From contig NZ_JAOTIS010000007.1 of NCBI RefSeq assembly GCF_025628935.1, positions 62,001-126,000 of the forward strand: a DNA stretch of 64,000 nucleotides, written 5' to 3'. This DNA is from Macrococcus capreoli. Its GTDB lineage: Bacteria > Bacillota > Bacilli > Staphylococcales > Staphylococcaceae. Made by a program: the position numbers and the translations under genes. Under the pieces are notes generated by a model that saw nothing but the letters and a program-made list of their open reading frames with translations, was not told the origin of the DNA and ran no database searches. Shown here piece by piece: positions 1 through 8,980 of this stretch; position 1 is the stretch's first letter, and each line of letters starts with the position of its first letter.

Positions 1-1
1 T

Positions 2-1060
2 AGTGATTTATATAAAAATTATGACTTAATTCGAATTGATATGGCGATTTTTCCATGGATAGGAAAAAAAGTGTTTAGAAAACTGAATGGTTTAAACAAT
101 GATGTTGACAAATTAATTAATGGTTTAGATACAAAAACTCAAAATTATTATAGTTGCATAGGAGACTATTCATATGGTTTACCGTTGGATCCTACAGTTC
201 AAATGATGTTTTATAGAAAAGACATATTTGAAGATGAGATTATTAAACGAATTTATTTTAAAGAAAACAAAACAGAATTGAAACCACCTGAAAGTATAGA
301 AGATTTTGATAAAGTAATGAAATTCTTATACAACCAATACATTAATAATAAAAAAGTTATGCCTAAATCAGTGAATGTAAAAAATCCGATATTGATAGCT
401 GCCGAGTTTTTAGGCATATATTATGGTTTAGGTGGGCAAATTATTAATAAAAATATTGAATTGAATGTGAAAATTGGAAAAGAAGCGATAGAAAAATATT
501 TTGAATTAATGCATTATAGTAAAAAAGAAGAAGCTGATTGGTGGAATGAAAGCATTGATTCATTTATTAATGGACAAACATTGATGGTAATAGGTTTTGT
601 AAATCATTTGTCAATTACTGCTTTATCCGATATTTGCAATTGTATAGGGTATTCTAAAGTTCCAGGTAACAAACCTTTACTCGGAGGAGGAGTCATTGGT
701 ATTGTCAATACTTCCCGTAATATTGATGCTGCTATTGATTTTATTCTATGGCTTAATAGTAAGACAATTTCAAAAGAAATTACCCAGTTAGGAGGATTAG
801 GAGCTCAAAAAAGAGTTTATGAAGAAAAAGAAATACATAAACTATATCCTTGGTTAAGATATATGGAGGAAAGTATTGCAATTGGTGTACGACCAATAAA
901 GCATAGTCACAATTATGCTATTAATATTTATGAAATTGAAAATATTATTGGGCATATAATTAAAGAAAATATTAATAATCAAAAACTTGATTCAGAAGAT
1001 ATCATTAATCAAATTAATTTGAGTCTTAGAACTAAAAAGTTAAAGAAAAAACTTACTTAA
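2..1060 (+). CDS. ABC transporter extracellular solute-binding protein, 5' end outside window
   Basis: The reading frame is open to the left edge: the codons before the first ATG (base 41) read SDLYKNYDLIRID with no stop, so the gene starts outside the window and only its last ~350 residues are seen. The sequence resembles family 1 solute-binding proteins of sugar or oligosaccharide ABC importers: a YDLIRIDMAIFPW strand, a YGLPLDPTVQMMFYRKD ligand-cleft segment, and a C-terminal stretch (GGGVIGIVNTSRNIDAAIDFILWLNS) matching the usual 'remove sugar, refill cleft' fold. Signal peptide and lipobox would be in the missing part. The permease and ATPase are not in view to the right, because the next gene is convergent. 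The substrate is unknown. The C-terminus is lysine-rich. Confidence 0.72.
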   Translation, partial: SDLYKNYDLIRIDMAIFPWIGKKVFRKLNGLNNDVDKLINGLDTKTQNYYSCIGDYSYGLPLDPTVQMMFYRKDIFEDEIIKRIYFKENKTELKPPESIEDFDKVMKFLYNQYINNKKVMPKSVNVKNPILIAAEFLGIYYGLGGQIINKNIELNVKIGKEAIEKYFELMHYSKKEEADWWNESIDSFINGQTLMVIGFVNHLSITALSDICNCIGYSKVPGNKPLLGGGVIGIVNTSRNIDAAIDFILWLNSKTISKEITQLGGLGAQKRVYEEKEIHKLYPWLRYMEESIAIGVRPIKHSHNYAINIYEIENIIGHIIKENINNQKLDSEDIINQINLSLRTKKLKKKLT

Positions 1061-1064
1061 AGAA

Positions 1065-1100
1065 AAACTCAGCAATCGTATTATAAGATTTGCTGAGTTT
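1065..1100. terminator. Bidirectional rho-independent terminator
   Basis: An 11-bp stem (AAACTCAGCAA / TTGCTGAGTTT) with a short AT loop lies between the convergent solute-binding protein gene and the acetyltransferase gene. T-rich tracts follow on both strands, so it can serve both. Confidence 0.85.
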
Positions 1101-1104
1101 TCTC

Positions 1105-1659
1105 TTATTCTATCACTTGCATCACCCTTGCCGGCACACCAGCAACGACAACATTATCAGGAACGTCTTTCGTTACAACGGCACCACTAGCAATAACAAC
1201 GTTATTACCAATGGTCACACCTGGATTAATCACACTACGGCCACCAATCCAGCAGTTATCACCGATGACTACGGGTTTCGCATATTCTTTGCCACTATTA
1301 CGCTGGGCAGGATCAATCGGATGTGTTGCAGTATATATATGCACGCCTGGTGCAATCATACAATTGTCACCAATGGTTACCGGTGCAACATCTAAAATAG
1401 TTAAATCATGATTAGCATAAAAGTTTTCACCCACATGAATATTATAACCATAGTCGCATCTAAAATCTGTTTCTATCGTTACATTTTCTTTCGTAGATCC
1501 AAGAATGCCTTTAATACGTTTCTTACGTTCATCCTCTAGATTCTCAGGTGTATTGTTATATGCTCGGACAGTAATTTTAGCATTCATACGATCGTTTTTT
1601 AACTCGACATCTTGAGGATCGTACATTAATCCTGCTAACATTTTTTCTTTTTCCGTCAT
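1105..1659 (-). CDS. Maltose/galactoside O-acetyltransferase-like hexapeptide transferase
   Basis: 184-residue left-handed beta-helix acetyltransferase of the Maa/LacA/NodL family, expected to move acetyl from acetyl-CoA to a sugar hydroxyl. The N-terminal Maa domain starts [17 protein letters not shown]. The hexapeptide repeats run from about residue 60 to the end, with the active-site His in [10 protein letters not shown] and the closing [27 protein letters not shown]. The start at 1659 is chosen because AGGTGA lies 5 nt upstream of that ATG; the longer GTG start at 1668 overlaps that ribosome site. It follows folE2 directly, at the end of the yojF-bshB2-folE2 run, so it is probably co-transcribed. 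The physiological acceptor is unknown. Confidence 0.85.
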   Translation of the reverse strand: MTEKEKMLAGLMYDPQDVELKNDRMNAKITVRAYNNTPENLEDERKKRIKGILGSTKENVTIETDFRCDYGYNIHVGENFYANHDLTILDVAPVTIGDNCMIAPGVHIYTATHPIDPAQRNSGKEYAKPVVIGDNCWIGGRSVINPGVTIGNNVVIASGAVVTKDVPDNVVVAGVPARVMQVIE

Positions 1660-1668
1660 GATCATCAC

Positions 1669-2547
1669 CTATTTCATATAAGTTAATCTTGCAAATGCAT
1701 CGTGCTGGTGAATTGATTCTTCATTACGGCATTCAATCGTAAAGCCACGAATGAAATCTAATTCTACTAAATCAGCTGCAATTAAACGTAATAAATCTTC
1801 TACAAAACGAGGATTTTCATATGCACGTTCTGTTACTGATTTCTCGTCCGTACGTTTTAAGATAGGGTACAACATCGAACTCGCGTTAACTTCCATTGCC
1901 TCTAAGATTTGCTCTTTAAAGTTCTCCGGTAATTCACTTTCAGGTGCAAAGTCGGCTTTCACTGTCACGATGCCACGCTGATTATGTGCTGAATACTCAC
2001 TAATTTCTTTTGAGCAAGGGCAAAGTGTTGTGACCATTGCTGTTAGCGTTAATGATTTACTTACGACTGACTCGCCTTCAACTGTCATTGAAAATCTTGT
2101 ATCCGCATGTCCAACCGCACGTAAATTCGTTACTGGACTGAAACGGTCAAAGAACCATTTCGCATCAACATCAACCGTTGCGTCCTTTTGATGCATAACC
2201 GTTTGTAACGTGATCAATACAGCTTTCAATGTATCAAAATCTAACGCTAAGCCATTATCATAATGTGCTTCAACAGATTCTAATATACGGCTCATGTTAA
2301 TGCCTTTTTCGTCTTTTGCTAAATGTGTGGAAAGACTAAATGTACCTGCTGTTTGATAGCCATCTAAACGTACAGGATATGTTAAATTCTTAATTCCGAC
2401 GTGATCAATTTCAAATAAAAAGTCTTTTTTTGAACTTTGAAGATCCGTCATTTTTTCCTTCTCAGTAGGTTTCGTACCTTTAATAGGATCTACTGAACCA
2501 AAATGTTTCCAACGGCCTTCACGTGTATTTAAATTATATTGCTCCAT
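1669..2547 (-). CDS. folE2: GTP cyclohydrolase FolE2 (type IB)
   Basis: 292-residue GTP cyclohydrolase of the FolE2 family (COG1469), which turns GTP into 7,8-dihydroneopterin triphosphate, the first step of folate synthesis. Family marks are the N-terminal [28 protein letters not shown] segment region, the central [12 protein letters not shown] block and the metal/active-site segment [22 protein letters not shown] with its Cys and His. It has a clear GGAG ribosome site and follows bshB2 with 13 bases between them. FolE2 enzymes can work with metals other than zinc, and in some bacteria take over in zinc shortage. No Zur-box-like sequence was noticed here, so zinc control is not supported. 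Confidence 0.93.
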   Translation of the reverse strand: MEQYNLNTREGRWKHFGSVDPIKGTKPTEKEKMTDLQSSKKDFLFEIDHVGIKNLTYPVRLDGYQTAGTFSLSTHLAKDEKGINMSRILESVEAHYDNGLALDFDTLKAVLITLQTVMHQKDATVDVDAKWFFDRFSPVTNLRAVGHADTRFSMTVEGESVVSKSLTLTAMVTTLCPCSKEISEYSAHNQRGIVTVKADFAPESELPENFKEQILEAMEVNASSMLYPILKRTDEKSVTERAYENPRFVEDLLRLIAADLVELDFIRGFTIECRNEESIHQHDAFARLTYMK

Positions 2548-2560
2548 GTCATTCTCCTAA

Positions 2561-3223
2561 TTAAAGTTCATATTGATAGAAGCGTTCTTTACGCAGCCAC
2601 ATATCTTTTGCTGCTTCCGCTTCTTGTGTATTTGCTGCTAAATTTTCTAACATAGGTCCTGTTTGAGATGCATGTGCACCTAATACATTCATTTTTCTAT
2701 CTTCATAACCAGCGATATCATTAATAATATTAGGTTCGCCAATATTCTCAACAGCATCATTACTAAATGCAACTAAATGTAATTTCGGCTTGTTACCTTT
2801 CATACGACGTACCGCTTCAACAACAGCATCTGCTGTCGCTTCGTGATCCGGATGGACTGAATAGCCTGGATAGAAAGAGATGATAAGTGATGGATTGAGT
2901 TCATTAATTAAACGCATTACCATATCAACTAAATCATCTAGTAATTCGAATTCTAACGTCTTGTCACGGTATCCCATTTTACGTAAATCTGTAATACCCA
3001 TCACACGACACGCATCTTCTAATTCTTTCTCACGGATCTTCGGTAACGTTTCACGCGTTGCAAACGGTGGGTTACCTAAGTTACGTCCCATTTGTCCTAA
3101 TGTTAAACATGCATAGGTCACGGGTGTGCCTGCATCAATATGTTTCATAATCGTACCTGATACGCCGAATGCTTCATCATCCGGGTGAGGGAAGATTACG
3201 AGTACTTGTCTTTCTTGTTCCAT
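2561..3223 (-). CDS. bshB2: Bacillithiol biosynthesis deacetylase BshB2 (LmbE family)
   Basis: 220-residue LmbE/PIG-L zinc deacetylase that removes acetyl from GlcNAc-malate on the way to bacillithiol, the main low-molecular-weight thiol of these bacteria. The zinc motif PHPDDE occurs in VLVIFPHPDDEAFGVSG near the N-terminus, and the third ligand region is HPDHEA. A longer frame opens at 3268, but the ATG at 3223 has a GGGGGA ribosome site just upstream and gives the usual family N-terminus, so that start is used. Downstream of yojF by 13 bases, the same pairing as Bacillus yojF-yojG. bshA and bshC are not in this window. Confidence 0.92.
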   Translation of the reverse strand: MEQERQVLVIFPHPDDEAFGVSGTIMKHIDAGTPVTYACLTLGQMGRNLGNPPFATRETLPKIREKELEDACRVMGITDLRKMGYRDKTLEFELLDDLVDMVMRLINELNPSLIISFYPGYSVHPDHEATADAVVEAVRRMKGNKPKLHLVAFSNDAVENIGEPNIINDIAGYEDRKMNVLGAHASQTGPMLENLAANTQEAEAAKDMWLRKERFYQYEL

Positions 3224-3236
3224 CTCTATTTCCCCC

Positions 3237-3593
3237 TTACACCTCAAACGGCGTTTCACTGATTTCAAGTGCTGCTGCCAGCTGTCCTTGATAATTTAAT
3301 CCAGCCATTAAGAATCGACCTTCTGCATCAATCTCAAAATGCGTTAAACCTTGGACATAAATCCAGCCGCCATCTAATTTTAATCCGACACGGAATGGCT
3401 CTTTACCGCCACCTGTAATAATACCTTGAATATATGATACTTTAATATTGCGTAAAAATGTACCTGCATTGAACACTTTTTCGTCAAAGTGGCTTGCATA
3501 AGCACCGTTTGTTGTCTCTACATGTAAATAAACAGGTTTATTTTGAAACTGATTCAATAATTCCTGCACTTGTTGTTTTTCGATTAATTCCAT
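3237..3593 (-). CDS. yojF: YojF family protein (DUF1806), bacillithiol-linked
   Basis: 118-residue protein of the YojF/DUF1806 family, recognised by KPVYLHVETTNGAYASH, VSYIQGIITG, RVGLKLDGGWIYVQGLTHFE and the end LQISETPF-like AALEISETPFEV. Its biochemical role is not established; it is repeatedly found just upstream of bshB2, which suggests a role beside bacillithiol synthesis. Three ATGs stand in a row (3599, 3596, 3593). GAGGAG lies only 2 nt from the first and 8 nt from the third, so the third is the likely start. It heads the operon running left to the acetyltransferase gene. Confidence 0.85.
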   Translation of the reverse strand: MELIEKQQVQELLNQFQNKPVYLHVETTNGAYASHFDEKVFNAGTFLRNIKVSYIQGIITGGGKEPFRVGLKLDGGWIYVQGLTHFEIDAEGRFLMAGLNYQGQLAAALEISETPFEV

Positions 3594-3683
3594 CATCATT
3601 ACTCCTCAAAGTTTATACTAGACTATTTTACTAAATATATTGTAAAAATTATACCTTTTGAGCTTGGTAACGATAAAAAGTAC

Positions 3684-3709
3684 AAAAAAGCTGAGACAAA
3701 TGTCCCAGC
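3684..3709 (-). terminator. Rho-independent terminator of pdxK
   Basis: On the minus strand GCTGGGACA and TGTCTCAGC form a 9-bp stem (one mismatch or wobble) followed by TTTTTT, directly after the pdxK stop codon. Confidence 0.85.
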
Positions 3710-3719
3710 CTCAAAGTCA

Positions 3720-4553
3720 CTAAACTTCTTTCGTTGTTACTTCAATTTTTTCTACGTGGTTGTATGCACCGTGATTCACAGGACCAACGAATTCATTCAT
3801 CTTCCAGCCATGTTTGATTGCTGAAGCAACAAACCCTTTCGCTGCGATAACCGCTTCACGAGGTGATTTACCTAATGCTAAGTTCGCTGTTGTTGCAGCT
3901 GCAAATGTACAACCTGCACCGTGGTTATACGATGATTGGAATTTATCTGTAGTCAGTAATGTGTAAGTTTCACCGTCGAAGTATAAATCTAATGCTTCAT
4001 CAGATTCTAACGCTTTACCACCTTTAATGATAACGTGTTTCGCACCGCGGTCGTGAATAATCTTAGCTGCTTCTTTCATTTGATCGATTGTCGTTAATTT
4101 ACCTAAACCAGATAATTGACCTGCTTCAAACAAGTTTGGTGTTACGACAGTTGCAAGTGGTAATAAATATTTGATCATTGCTTCTGTATTGCCTGGATTT
4201 AATACTTCGTCTTCACCTTTACATACCATTACTGGGTCTACAACGAAGAATTGCGCATTTGAATCTTTGAAAGCAAGTGCAGCACGTTCAATGATTTCTT
4301 CAGTACCTAACATACCTGTCTTAATTGCATCAGGACCGATAGATAAAGCTGTTTTGATTTGTTTATCTAATAATTCAATCGGTAAAGGTGTAACGTCATG
4401 TCCCCAAGTTTCAGGATCCATTGCTACAACAGCTGTTAAAGCGACCATACCATATGTGTTGTATTCCTGGAATGTTTTTAAGTCCGCTTGCATACCCGCT
4501 CCGGCACTTGTATCAGATCCTGCAATTGTTAAAATCTTTTTTAAGCTCATCAT
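3720..4553 (-). CDS. pdxK: Pyridoxine / hydroxymethylpyrimidine kinase
   Basis: 277-residue ribokinase-fold kinase of the PdxK/ThiD group. The N-terminal LTIAGSDTSAGAGMQADLKTF is the substrate and glycine-rich signature; IKTGMLGT, DPVMVCKGEDEVLNP and the C-terminal SYNHGAGCTFAAATTANLALG (anion-hole GAGC with the catalytic region) complete it. In staphylococci the homologue next to ung phosphorylates pyridoxine, pyridoxal and pyridoxamine and can also act on HMP, so a role in vitamin B6 salvage with possible overlap into thiamine synthesis is likely. Monocistronic, with its own terminator, divergent from ung. ATG pairs at 4553 and 4550 are both possible starts. Confidence 0.9.
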   Translation of the reverse strand: MMSLKKILTIAGSDTSAGAGMQADLKTFQEYNTYGMVALTAVVAMDPETWGHDVTPLPIELLDKQIKTALSIGPDAIKTGMLGTEEIIERAALAFKDSNAQFFVVDPVMVCKGEDEVLNPGNTEAMIKYLLPLATVVTPNLFEAGQLSGLGKLTTIDQMKEAAKIIHDRGAKHVIIKGGKALESDEALDLYFDGETYTLLTTDKFQSSYNHGAGCTFAAATTANLALGKSPREAVIAAKGFVASAIKHGWKMNEFVGPVNHGAYNHVEKIEVTTKEV

Positions 4554-4657
4554 TCATTTCCCCTAATTAGTTATTTGTTATATTATCATATCATTATTAT
4601 GTATTTTAAAAAATAAATAAATTCAAAGGTATGTTACAATTTTGTAGAGGTGAGTAT

Positions 4658-5314
4658 ATGGATTGGCAAACAATTTTTCATGACATAAAAAATAAACATG
4701 ATTTTTCGCAAATGGAAGCATTTTTAGAAGATGTCTATCAAACGAAAACGATATATCCACCCCGTGAGGCGATATACAATGCATTTACATTAACGCCGTT
4801 TGACGCAGTTAAAGTGGTTATTATCGGGCAAGATCCTTACCATGGACCTAATCAGGCTCATGGGCTGGCATTCTCTGTGCAACAAGGCACGAAGCTACCG
4901 CCATCTTTACGTAATATATATAAGGAACTAGAAAGTGATTTGAAAGTTACGAGGATGACGGGTGATTTGACAGGATGGGCGAAAGAGGGCGTATTACTCT
5001 TAAACAGAGTTCTGACTGTTGAAGAGAAGATGGCGAATGCGCATAAAGATATCGGATGGGAAATATTTACGCGTGCCATTATTGAATCTATTTCTGCACA
5101 TAAAGATCACGTCGTCTTTGTACTGTGGGGAAGTCCTGCGCAAACGTTAGCCCAATTTATTAATACTGATAAACATACGATTATAAAAAGTGCTCATCCG
5201 AGTCCATTGAGTGCATATAGAGGGTTCTTTGGGTCGAAACCATTCAGTCAAATTAACGAGGATTTGCAGAGACACGGATTAACGCCTGTTGATTGGGCAA
5301 GGGAGGAATTATAA
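4658..5314 (+). CDS. ung: Uracil-DNA glycosylase (family 1)
   Basis: 218-residue UDG that removes uracil from DNA, starting base excision repair in the cytoplasm. Motif A is [21 protein letters not shown], with the catalytic Asp at about residue 59; the Leu-loop motif is [13 protein letters not shown] near residue 182. The frame is open from 4631, but the ATG at 4658 has GAGGTGAG just upstream and gives the normal [10 protein letters not shown] start. The stop codon overlaps the start of the next gene (ATAATG), so the two are translationally coupled. Confidence 0.96.
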   Translation: MDWQTIFHDIKNKHDFSQMEAFLEDVYQTKTIYPPREAIYNAFTLTPFDAVKVVIIGQDPYHGPNQAHGLAFSVQQGTKLPPSLRNIYKELESDLKVTRMTGDLTGWAKEGVLLLNRVLTVEEKMANAHKDIGWEIFTRAIIESISAHKDHVVFVLWGSPAQTLAQFINTDKHTIIKSAHPSPLSAYRGFFGSKPFSQINEDLQRHGLTPVDWAREEL

Positions 5315-5622
5315 TGAACGATAAATTAATCGCGCAATTATCGCAGGAAATCGCGAATTTAAAGCAGGCGAAGAGTAATGCTGAATTCAATAAACATTTA
5401 TATGCGATTGAAATGTTAGCGCGTTTCGGTCAAACTGAAGAGAGTGGCGTAGTGATGCCACAAACACCGGTACAACAAACAAATGTTAGTCGAAGTACTG
5501 GGCCGCATGCAGGCATTACGACAGAAGAGCTGAGAATGATGGGGGCGAAAGTTGTTGCCAACGATAGTAAAGTAGCGACAGATGATGGATTTGGTAATGG
5601 AGATTCAATTTTTGACTTTTAA
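5314..5622 (+). CDS. YwdI-like small protein (DUF5327)
   Basis: 102-residue protein of unknown function. The N-terminal 50 residues are helical ([38 protein letters not shown]); the middle is low-complexity and rich in Thr, Gln and Pro; the end is acidic ([11 protein letters not shown]). Similar small proteins sit between ung and the DUF423 gene in Bacillus (ywdI) and staphylococci, which supports the assignment. The start at 5314 has GGGAGG at the right distance and overlaps the ung stop; the longer frame from 5293 is inside ung and is not used. Confidence 0.75.
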   Translation: MNDKLIAQLSQEIANLKQAKSNAEFNKHLYAIEMLARFGQTEESGVVMPQTPVQQTNVSRSTGPHAGITTEELRMMGAKVVANDSKVATDDGFGNGDSIFDF

Positions 5623-5645
5623 ACTATAGCGAGGAGGAAGCGGAA

Positions 5646-6008
5646 ATGAAATTATTTTTAATTATTGGTGCGATTAATGCGATGATGGCAGTTGCTTGTG
5701 GAGCATTTGGTGCGCATGGATTAGAAGGTAAATTAACTGAAAAGTATATGAGTATATGGGAGAAAGCGACAACATATCAAATGTATCATGCATTAGGATT
5801 ACTGGTGATTGGTATATTAAATGGCACAACGAAAATGAATTTAGTGCCGGCAGGATGGATGATGACGTTCGGGATTGTATTCTTTAGTGGGTCTTTATAC
5901 ATTTTAGCATTAACACAAATTAAGATTTTAGGTGCGATTACGCCAATCGGTGGTGTATTATTTATCGCAGCGTGGGTAGCTTTAGTGATAGCGGCTATGA
6001 AACTATAA
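5646..6008 (+). CDS. DUF423 family small membrane protein (YwdK-like)
   Basis: 120-residue integral membrane protein of the DUF423 family, with four hydrophobic helices. Family signatures are the first helix [23 protein letters not shown], the [15 protein letters not shown] segment, and [16 protein letters not shown] at the end. It is last in the ung cotranscript, 23 bases after the YwdI-like gene, with GAGGAGG as ribosome site, and a strong terminator follows. Function is unknown in all organisms. Confidence 0.88.
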   Translation: MKLFLIIGAINAMMAVACGAFGAHGLEGKLTEKYMSIWEKATTYQMYHALGLLVIGILNGTTKMNLVPAGWMMTFGIVFFSGSLYILALTQIKILGAITPIGGVLFIAAWVALVIAAMKL

Positions 6009-6010
6009 TA

Positions 6011-6049
6011 AATAAGGGCAAATGTGATCAGTTCACATTTGCCCTTATT
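6011..6049. terminator. Bidirectional rho-independent terminator
   Basis: 17-bp perfect stem (AATAAGGGCAAATGTGA and its complement) with a 5-base loop, then T-rich sequence; it separates the ung group from the convergent small gene. Confidence 0.92.
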
Positions 6050-6057
6050 TTTATTAA

Positions 6058-6174
6058 TTATTTAGCTTGCGTTGGATTGTTACGTTGTTGTTGAGCACGT
6101 TTCTCTAATTGAGCTTTAACGATTGGAATGATAATCGGACTTAATTTAATAATTAAACGAACTAATTTATTCAT
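6058..6174 (-). CDS. 38-residue basic membrane peptide, unknown
   Basis: Short open frame encoding MNKLVRLIIKLSPIIIPIVK then a basic, Gln-rich tail (AQLEKRAQQQRNNPTQAK). GAGG lies 9 nt before the ATG at 6174 (a second ATG at 6180 is too close). The hydrophobic stretch with flanking lysines and arginines suggests membrane association. It lies between a strong terminator and the permease gene. It could also be a toxin-like peptide, but no antisense RNA gene was seen. Function is unknown; the ribosome site and clean ending make translation plausible. Confidence 0.6.
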   Translation of the reverse strand: MNKLVRLIIKLSPIIIPIVKAQLEKRAQQQRNNPTQAK

Positions 6175-6242
6175 AGTCATTTGCCTCATTTCTATAAGTT
6201 GTATTACTCACTATATAACCGTATTTTGAGGCAATAAACATA

Positions 6243-7592
6243 TTAATGTCTATTTCTTAATACGAAGTAGAACGGTATGCCGATAATAACGAGAATAACG
6301 CCAAGCATTGATCCGACAAAGTCACTCATTAATGTACTGATGATAATAAAGAATCCACCTAATAATGCAATAATCGGTACAATCGGATAAAGTGGCACTG
6401 AGTAGTCACGTTTAACCCCTTTATTACGTTTACGAAGGATAAATAAACCAATAAATGCAGCACTATAGAATAAATAAATAATGAAAATGCAAATTTCTGA
6501 TAAGTAATCCGCATTAACGATTTTAGGGATAATGATTGTTAATAATAATAAAATCATACTAATAATATATACCCCAATAAGTGCTCCAATTGGCGTCTTG
6601 AACCTTGGGCTCACATAGCTGATGGCTTTATCGAATGGTAATAAATGATCATCAGCCATCGCGAATGGAATACGTGGGAATGTCATAATCTTACCGTTTA
6701 AACATCCGAAGATTGAAATAATAACCCCAATGTTAACGACTTTAGAACCGAAATCCCCGAATAATATTTTCGCTGCTTCTGCTGAAGATGTATTGCCTAA
6801 TCCAACTAAAGTTTCAGCTGGGATAACGCGTAATACTGCAAAGTTGATTAATACATATGCAAGTGTAACTGTACCAATACCTGCCATCATTGCAAGTGGT
6901 AAGTTACGTTTCGCATTTTTCATTTCCCCTGTTAAGTTTGTTAATAGAATCCAGCCGTCATACGCAAATAATGTCGCAAGGACAGCACGGCCAAAGTTAA
7001 TTTCTTCTTGATTTTTAATCAAGCTTGTAACGTCGTGACCAAACACGCCTTCTTTTCCCCATAATAAACCGAAAATGATAATCGCAAATACAGGAATCAA
7101 TTTACAAACTGTCGTAAATGTTTGCATCGCACCGCCTAAACCTGTGCCCATAATATTTAAAATAACAAGAAACGTAAAGGCTGCAATACCAATCCAGATA
7201 CCTAAAGCAGGATCTAATTCAAAAAAGTTTGTTACTAAAATACCAAAGAATAATGATAAAGACGCAATAACTGCGGGACCATAAATAACGGTTTGCATCC
7301 ATCCTGTTAAGAATCCCCAGAATGGTCCGTAAATATCACGAATATAAGCATAAAGACCACCTGTTTTTGGAATTTGTGCGCCGACTTCTGCAATTGTAAG
7401 TCCTGCAGCTAATGTTAATATTCCCCCAACGACCCATGCCCAAATTGCTAAATCACTCGTACCGGCATGATTGAGTACGACAGAAGGTTTAACGAACACA
7501 CCAGAACCGATAATTGTTCCTATAACAACTGTAATGGCTGTCCAGAATCCAATCGTTTTCTCGAGTGCTTGTTCTCCGTGTTGTTTGTTCAT
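6243..7592 (-). CDS. Amino acid permease (APC superfamily, SteT/LAT-like)
   Basis: 449-residue integral membrane transporter with about 12 hydrophobic helices. The start of TM1, TAITVVIGTIIGSGVFVKPS, carries the G-S-G-V/I-F motif of the APC fold substrate site. GALIGVYIISM and the loops match the L-type amino acid exchanger branch (Bacillus SteT, a Ser/Thr exchanger), so exchange or uptake of neutral amino acids is likely; the substrate is inferred. It is monocistronic on the minus strand, divergent from the siderophore importer, and starts MNKQHGEQALEKT after a GGGGTGA ribosome site. Confidence 0.87.
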   Translation of the reverse strand: MNKQHGEQALEKTIGFWTAITVVIGTIIGSGVFVKPSVVLNHAGTSDLAIWAWVVGGILTLAAGLTIAEVGAQIPKTGGLYAYIRDIYGPFWGFLTGWMQTVIYGPAVIASLSLFFGILVTNFFELDPALGIWIGIAAFTFLVILNIMGTGLGGAMQTFTTVCKLIPVFAIIIFGLLWGKEGVFGHDVTSLIKNQEEINFGRAVLATLFAYDGWILLTNLTGEMKNAKRNLPLAMMAGIGTVTLAYVLINFAVLRVIPAETLVGLGNTSSAEAAKILFGDFGSKVVNIGVIISIFGCLNGKIMTFPRIPFAMADDHLLPFDKAISYVSPRFKTPIGALIGVYIISMILLLLTIIIPKIVNADYLSEICIFIIYLFYSAAFIGLFILRKRNKGVKRDYSVPLYPIVPIIALLGGFFIIISTLMSDFVGSMLGVILVIIGIPFYFVLRNRH

Positions 7593-7705
7593 AAAACTTC
7601 ACCCCTTAATCTATTTCTTAAGTTCAATATATCACGAAATAAAGCGCTATCAATATAAAAATTTGATAAAAAACATAAAAAATTTTGTATTTTTTTAAAT
7701 ACAGG

Positions 7706-7770
7706 TTGAAAATGATTCTCAATTTGGTATAGTAATAACTGATAATGATTCTCATTGATAATTATTATCA
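7706..7770 (+). promoter_or_regulatory. Iron-regulated promoter with Fur-box-like sequences
   Basis: A -35 TTGAAA (7706-7711), 16-base spacer and -10 TATAGT (7728-7733) precede the importer genes. A Fur-like sequence (GAAAATGATTCTCAAT) fills the spacer, and a better one, TGATAATGATTCTCATTGAT, starts at 7740 just after the -10 and runs into TAATTATTATCA. The second region reads as overlapping 7-1-7 Fur boxes. Repression by Fur-Fe is inferred from the match to the known consensus. Confidence 0.85.
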
Positions 7771-7856
7771 GTTGAGCTGGAAATTCCGGATGAAGAGTGC
7801 ACTTATTTATGGAGTATCAGCAAATATTAAATATACATAACGAAGGAGAGTTAATT

Positions 7857-8888
7857 GTGAAGCGTTTTTCATTATTTTTAGTCGCATTACTTGTAATGCT
7901 TACAGTTGCTGCTTGTGGTAGCAAAGAAACAAAGAAAGAAACAGAGGATAAAGATTCGAAATCAGCAAGTTCAATTGAAGTTGAAAGAACTTACTTGAAA
8001 TATGGAACGAAGCCTGATGGTTCTGACTCAAAAAAAGTCACTGAGAAAGTGAAAGTCCCTTTAAATCCTAAAAAGGTTGTCGTTTTTGATTTTGGTACAT
8101 TAACAACAATGAAAGATTTAAAAGTTGAAGATCGTGTTGTCGCATTACCTAAAGGTGAAAATGATTCATTATTACCGAAATTCTTAAGTGACTTTAAAAA
8201 TAAAAAATATGAGAACTTAGGCAGCATGAAAGAACCCAACTTTGAGAAAATCGCGGAGCTTTCACCTGATCTTATCTTAATCAATGGTCGTCAGGCAAAT
8301 ACGAAAGTATTAGACGAATTAAAGAAAGCAGCGCCTAATGCAGCAATACTTTATTCAGCACCACAAAACGATCGCTATATTGATAGTGTTAAAGAAAATA
8401 CTGAAACTTTAGGGAAAATCTTTGGTAAAGAAAAAGAATCAAAAGATTTAAATAAAAAATTAGAAGATAAAATTGCGTCGGCTAAAGAAAAAATTTCAAA
8501 AGCAAAAGAGAAAGCGTTATTCCTACTTGTTAATGAAGGTGAGTTATCAGTCTTCGGTCCGAAAGGTCGTTACGGATTCTTATATGAAGATTTAGGCGTT
8601 AAAACGGCTGATGAAAATATTAAGCCTGATACAGGACATGGTCAGCCAGTTAACTTCGAATATTTAAATGCTAAAAATCCGGATTTAATCTTTGCGATGG
8701 ACCGTGGTGTAGCGATTGGTGGTAAAGCGACAAGTAAGCAAACACTGTCAAACGATGTTGTTAAGAAAGTAAACGCAGTGAAAAATGATAAAGTTGTCGA
8801 TTTTGATCCATTCTTATGGTACTTAGCAGGTGGAAGTCCGACAACAACAATTCAACAAATCGAACAAGTAGAAGCAGCATACAAATAA
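7857..8888 (+). CDS. Siderophore ABC importer, substrate-binding lipoprotein (SstD/YclQ-like)
   Basis: 343-residue lipoprotein with signal peptide VKRFSLFLVALLVMLTVAACGS (lipobox VAAC). A charged linker of Lys, Glu and Asp is followed by a class III periplasmic-binding fold. NPKKVVVFDFGTLTTMKDL, PNFEKIAELSPDLILINGRQ and VFGPKGRYGFLYEDLGV match the catecholate-siderophore binders of the CeuE/FatB/YclQ/SstD group. The GTG at 7857 is the start because AAGGAG lies 8 nt before it; the frame from 7797 has no ribosome site. It is first in the operon, behind the Fur-type promoter, so expression should rise in iron limitation. The ligand is probably a catecholate, but this is inference. Confidence 0.88.
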   Translation: MKRFSLFLVALLVMLTVAACGSKETKKETEDKDSKSASSIEVERTYLKYGTKPDGSDSKKVTEKVKVPLNPKKVVVFDFGTLTTMKDLKVEDRVVALPKGENDSLLPKFLSDFKNKKYENLGSMKEPNFEKIAELSPDLILINGRQANTKVLDELKKAAPNAAILYSAPQNDRYIDSVKENTETLGKIFGKEKESKDLNKKLEDKIASAKEKISKAKEKALFLLVNEGELSVFGPKGRYGFLYEDLGVKTADENIKPDTGHGQPVNFEYLNAKNPDLIFAMDRGVAIGGKATSKQTLSNDVVKKVNAVKNDKVVDFDPFLWYLAGGSPTTTIQQIEQVEAAYK

Positions 8889-8908
8889 AGATGACATGAC
8901 GATATTTT

Positions 8909-8941
8909 GAGGGTCAGATAAATATTATTTATCTTGCCCTC
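8909..8941 (+). other. Intercistronic hairpin after the binding-protein gene
   Basis: GAGGGTCAGATAAA pairs with TTTATCTTGCCCTC around a 5-base loop. There is no long T-run, so it is more likely an mRNA-stability or partial-termination element than a full terminator. Such hairpins let a binding protein be made in excess of its membrane partners. Confidence 0.65.
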
Positions 8942-8980
8942 TTATGTCTGTTTTAAGTATCCATTTGTTAGGAGCTAATT

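Noticed and set aside
1090..1395. Plus-strand frames over the acetyltransferase gene
   Set aside because: They are opposite-strand shadows of the beta-helix repeats, without a ribosome site.
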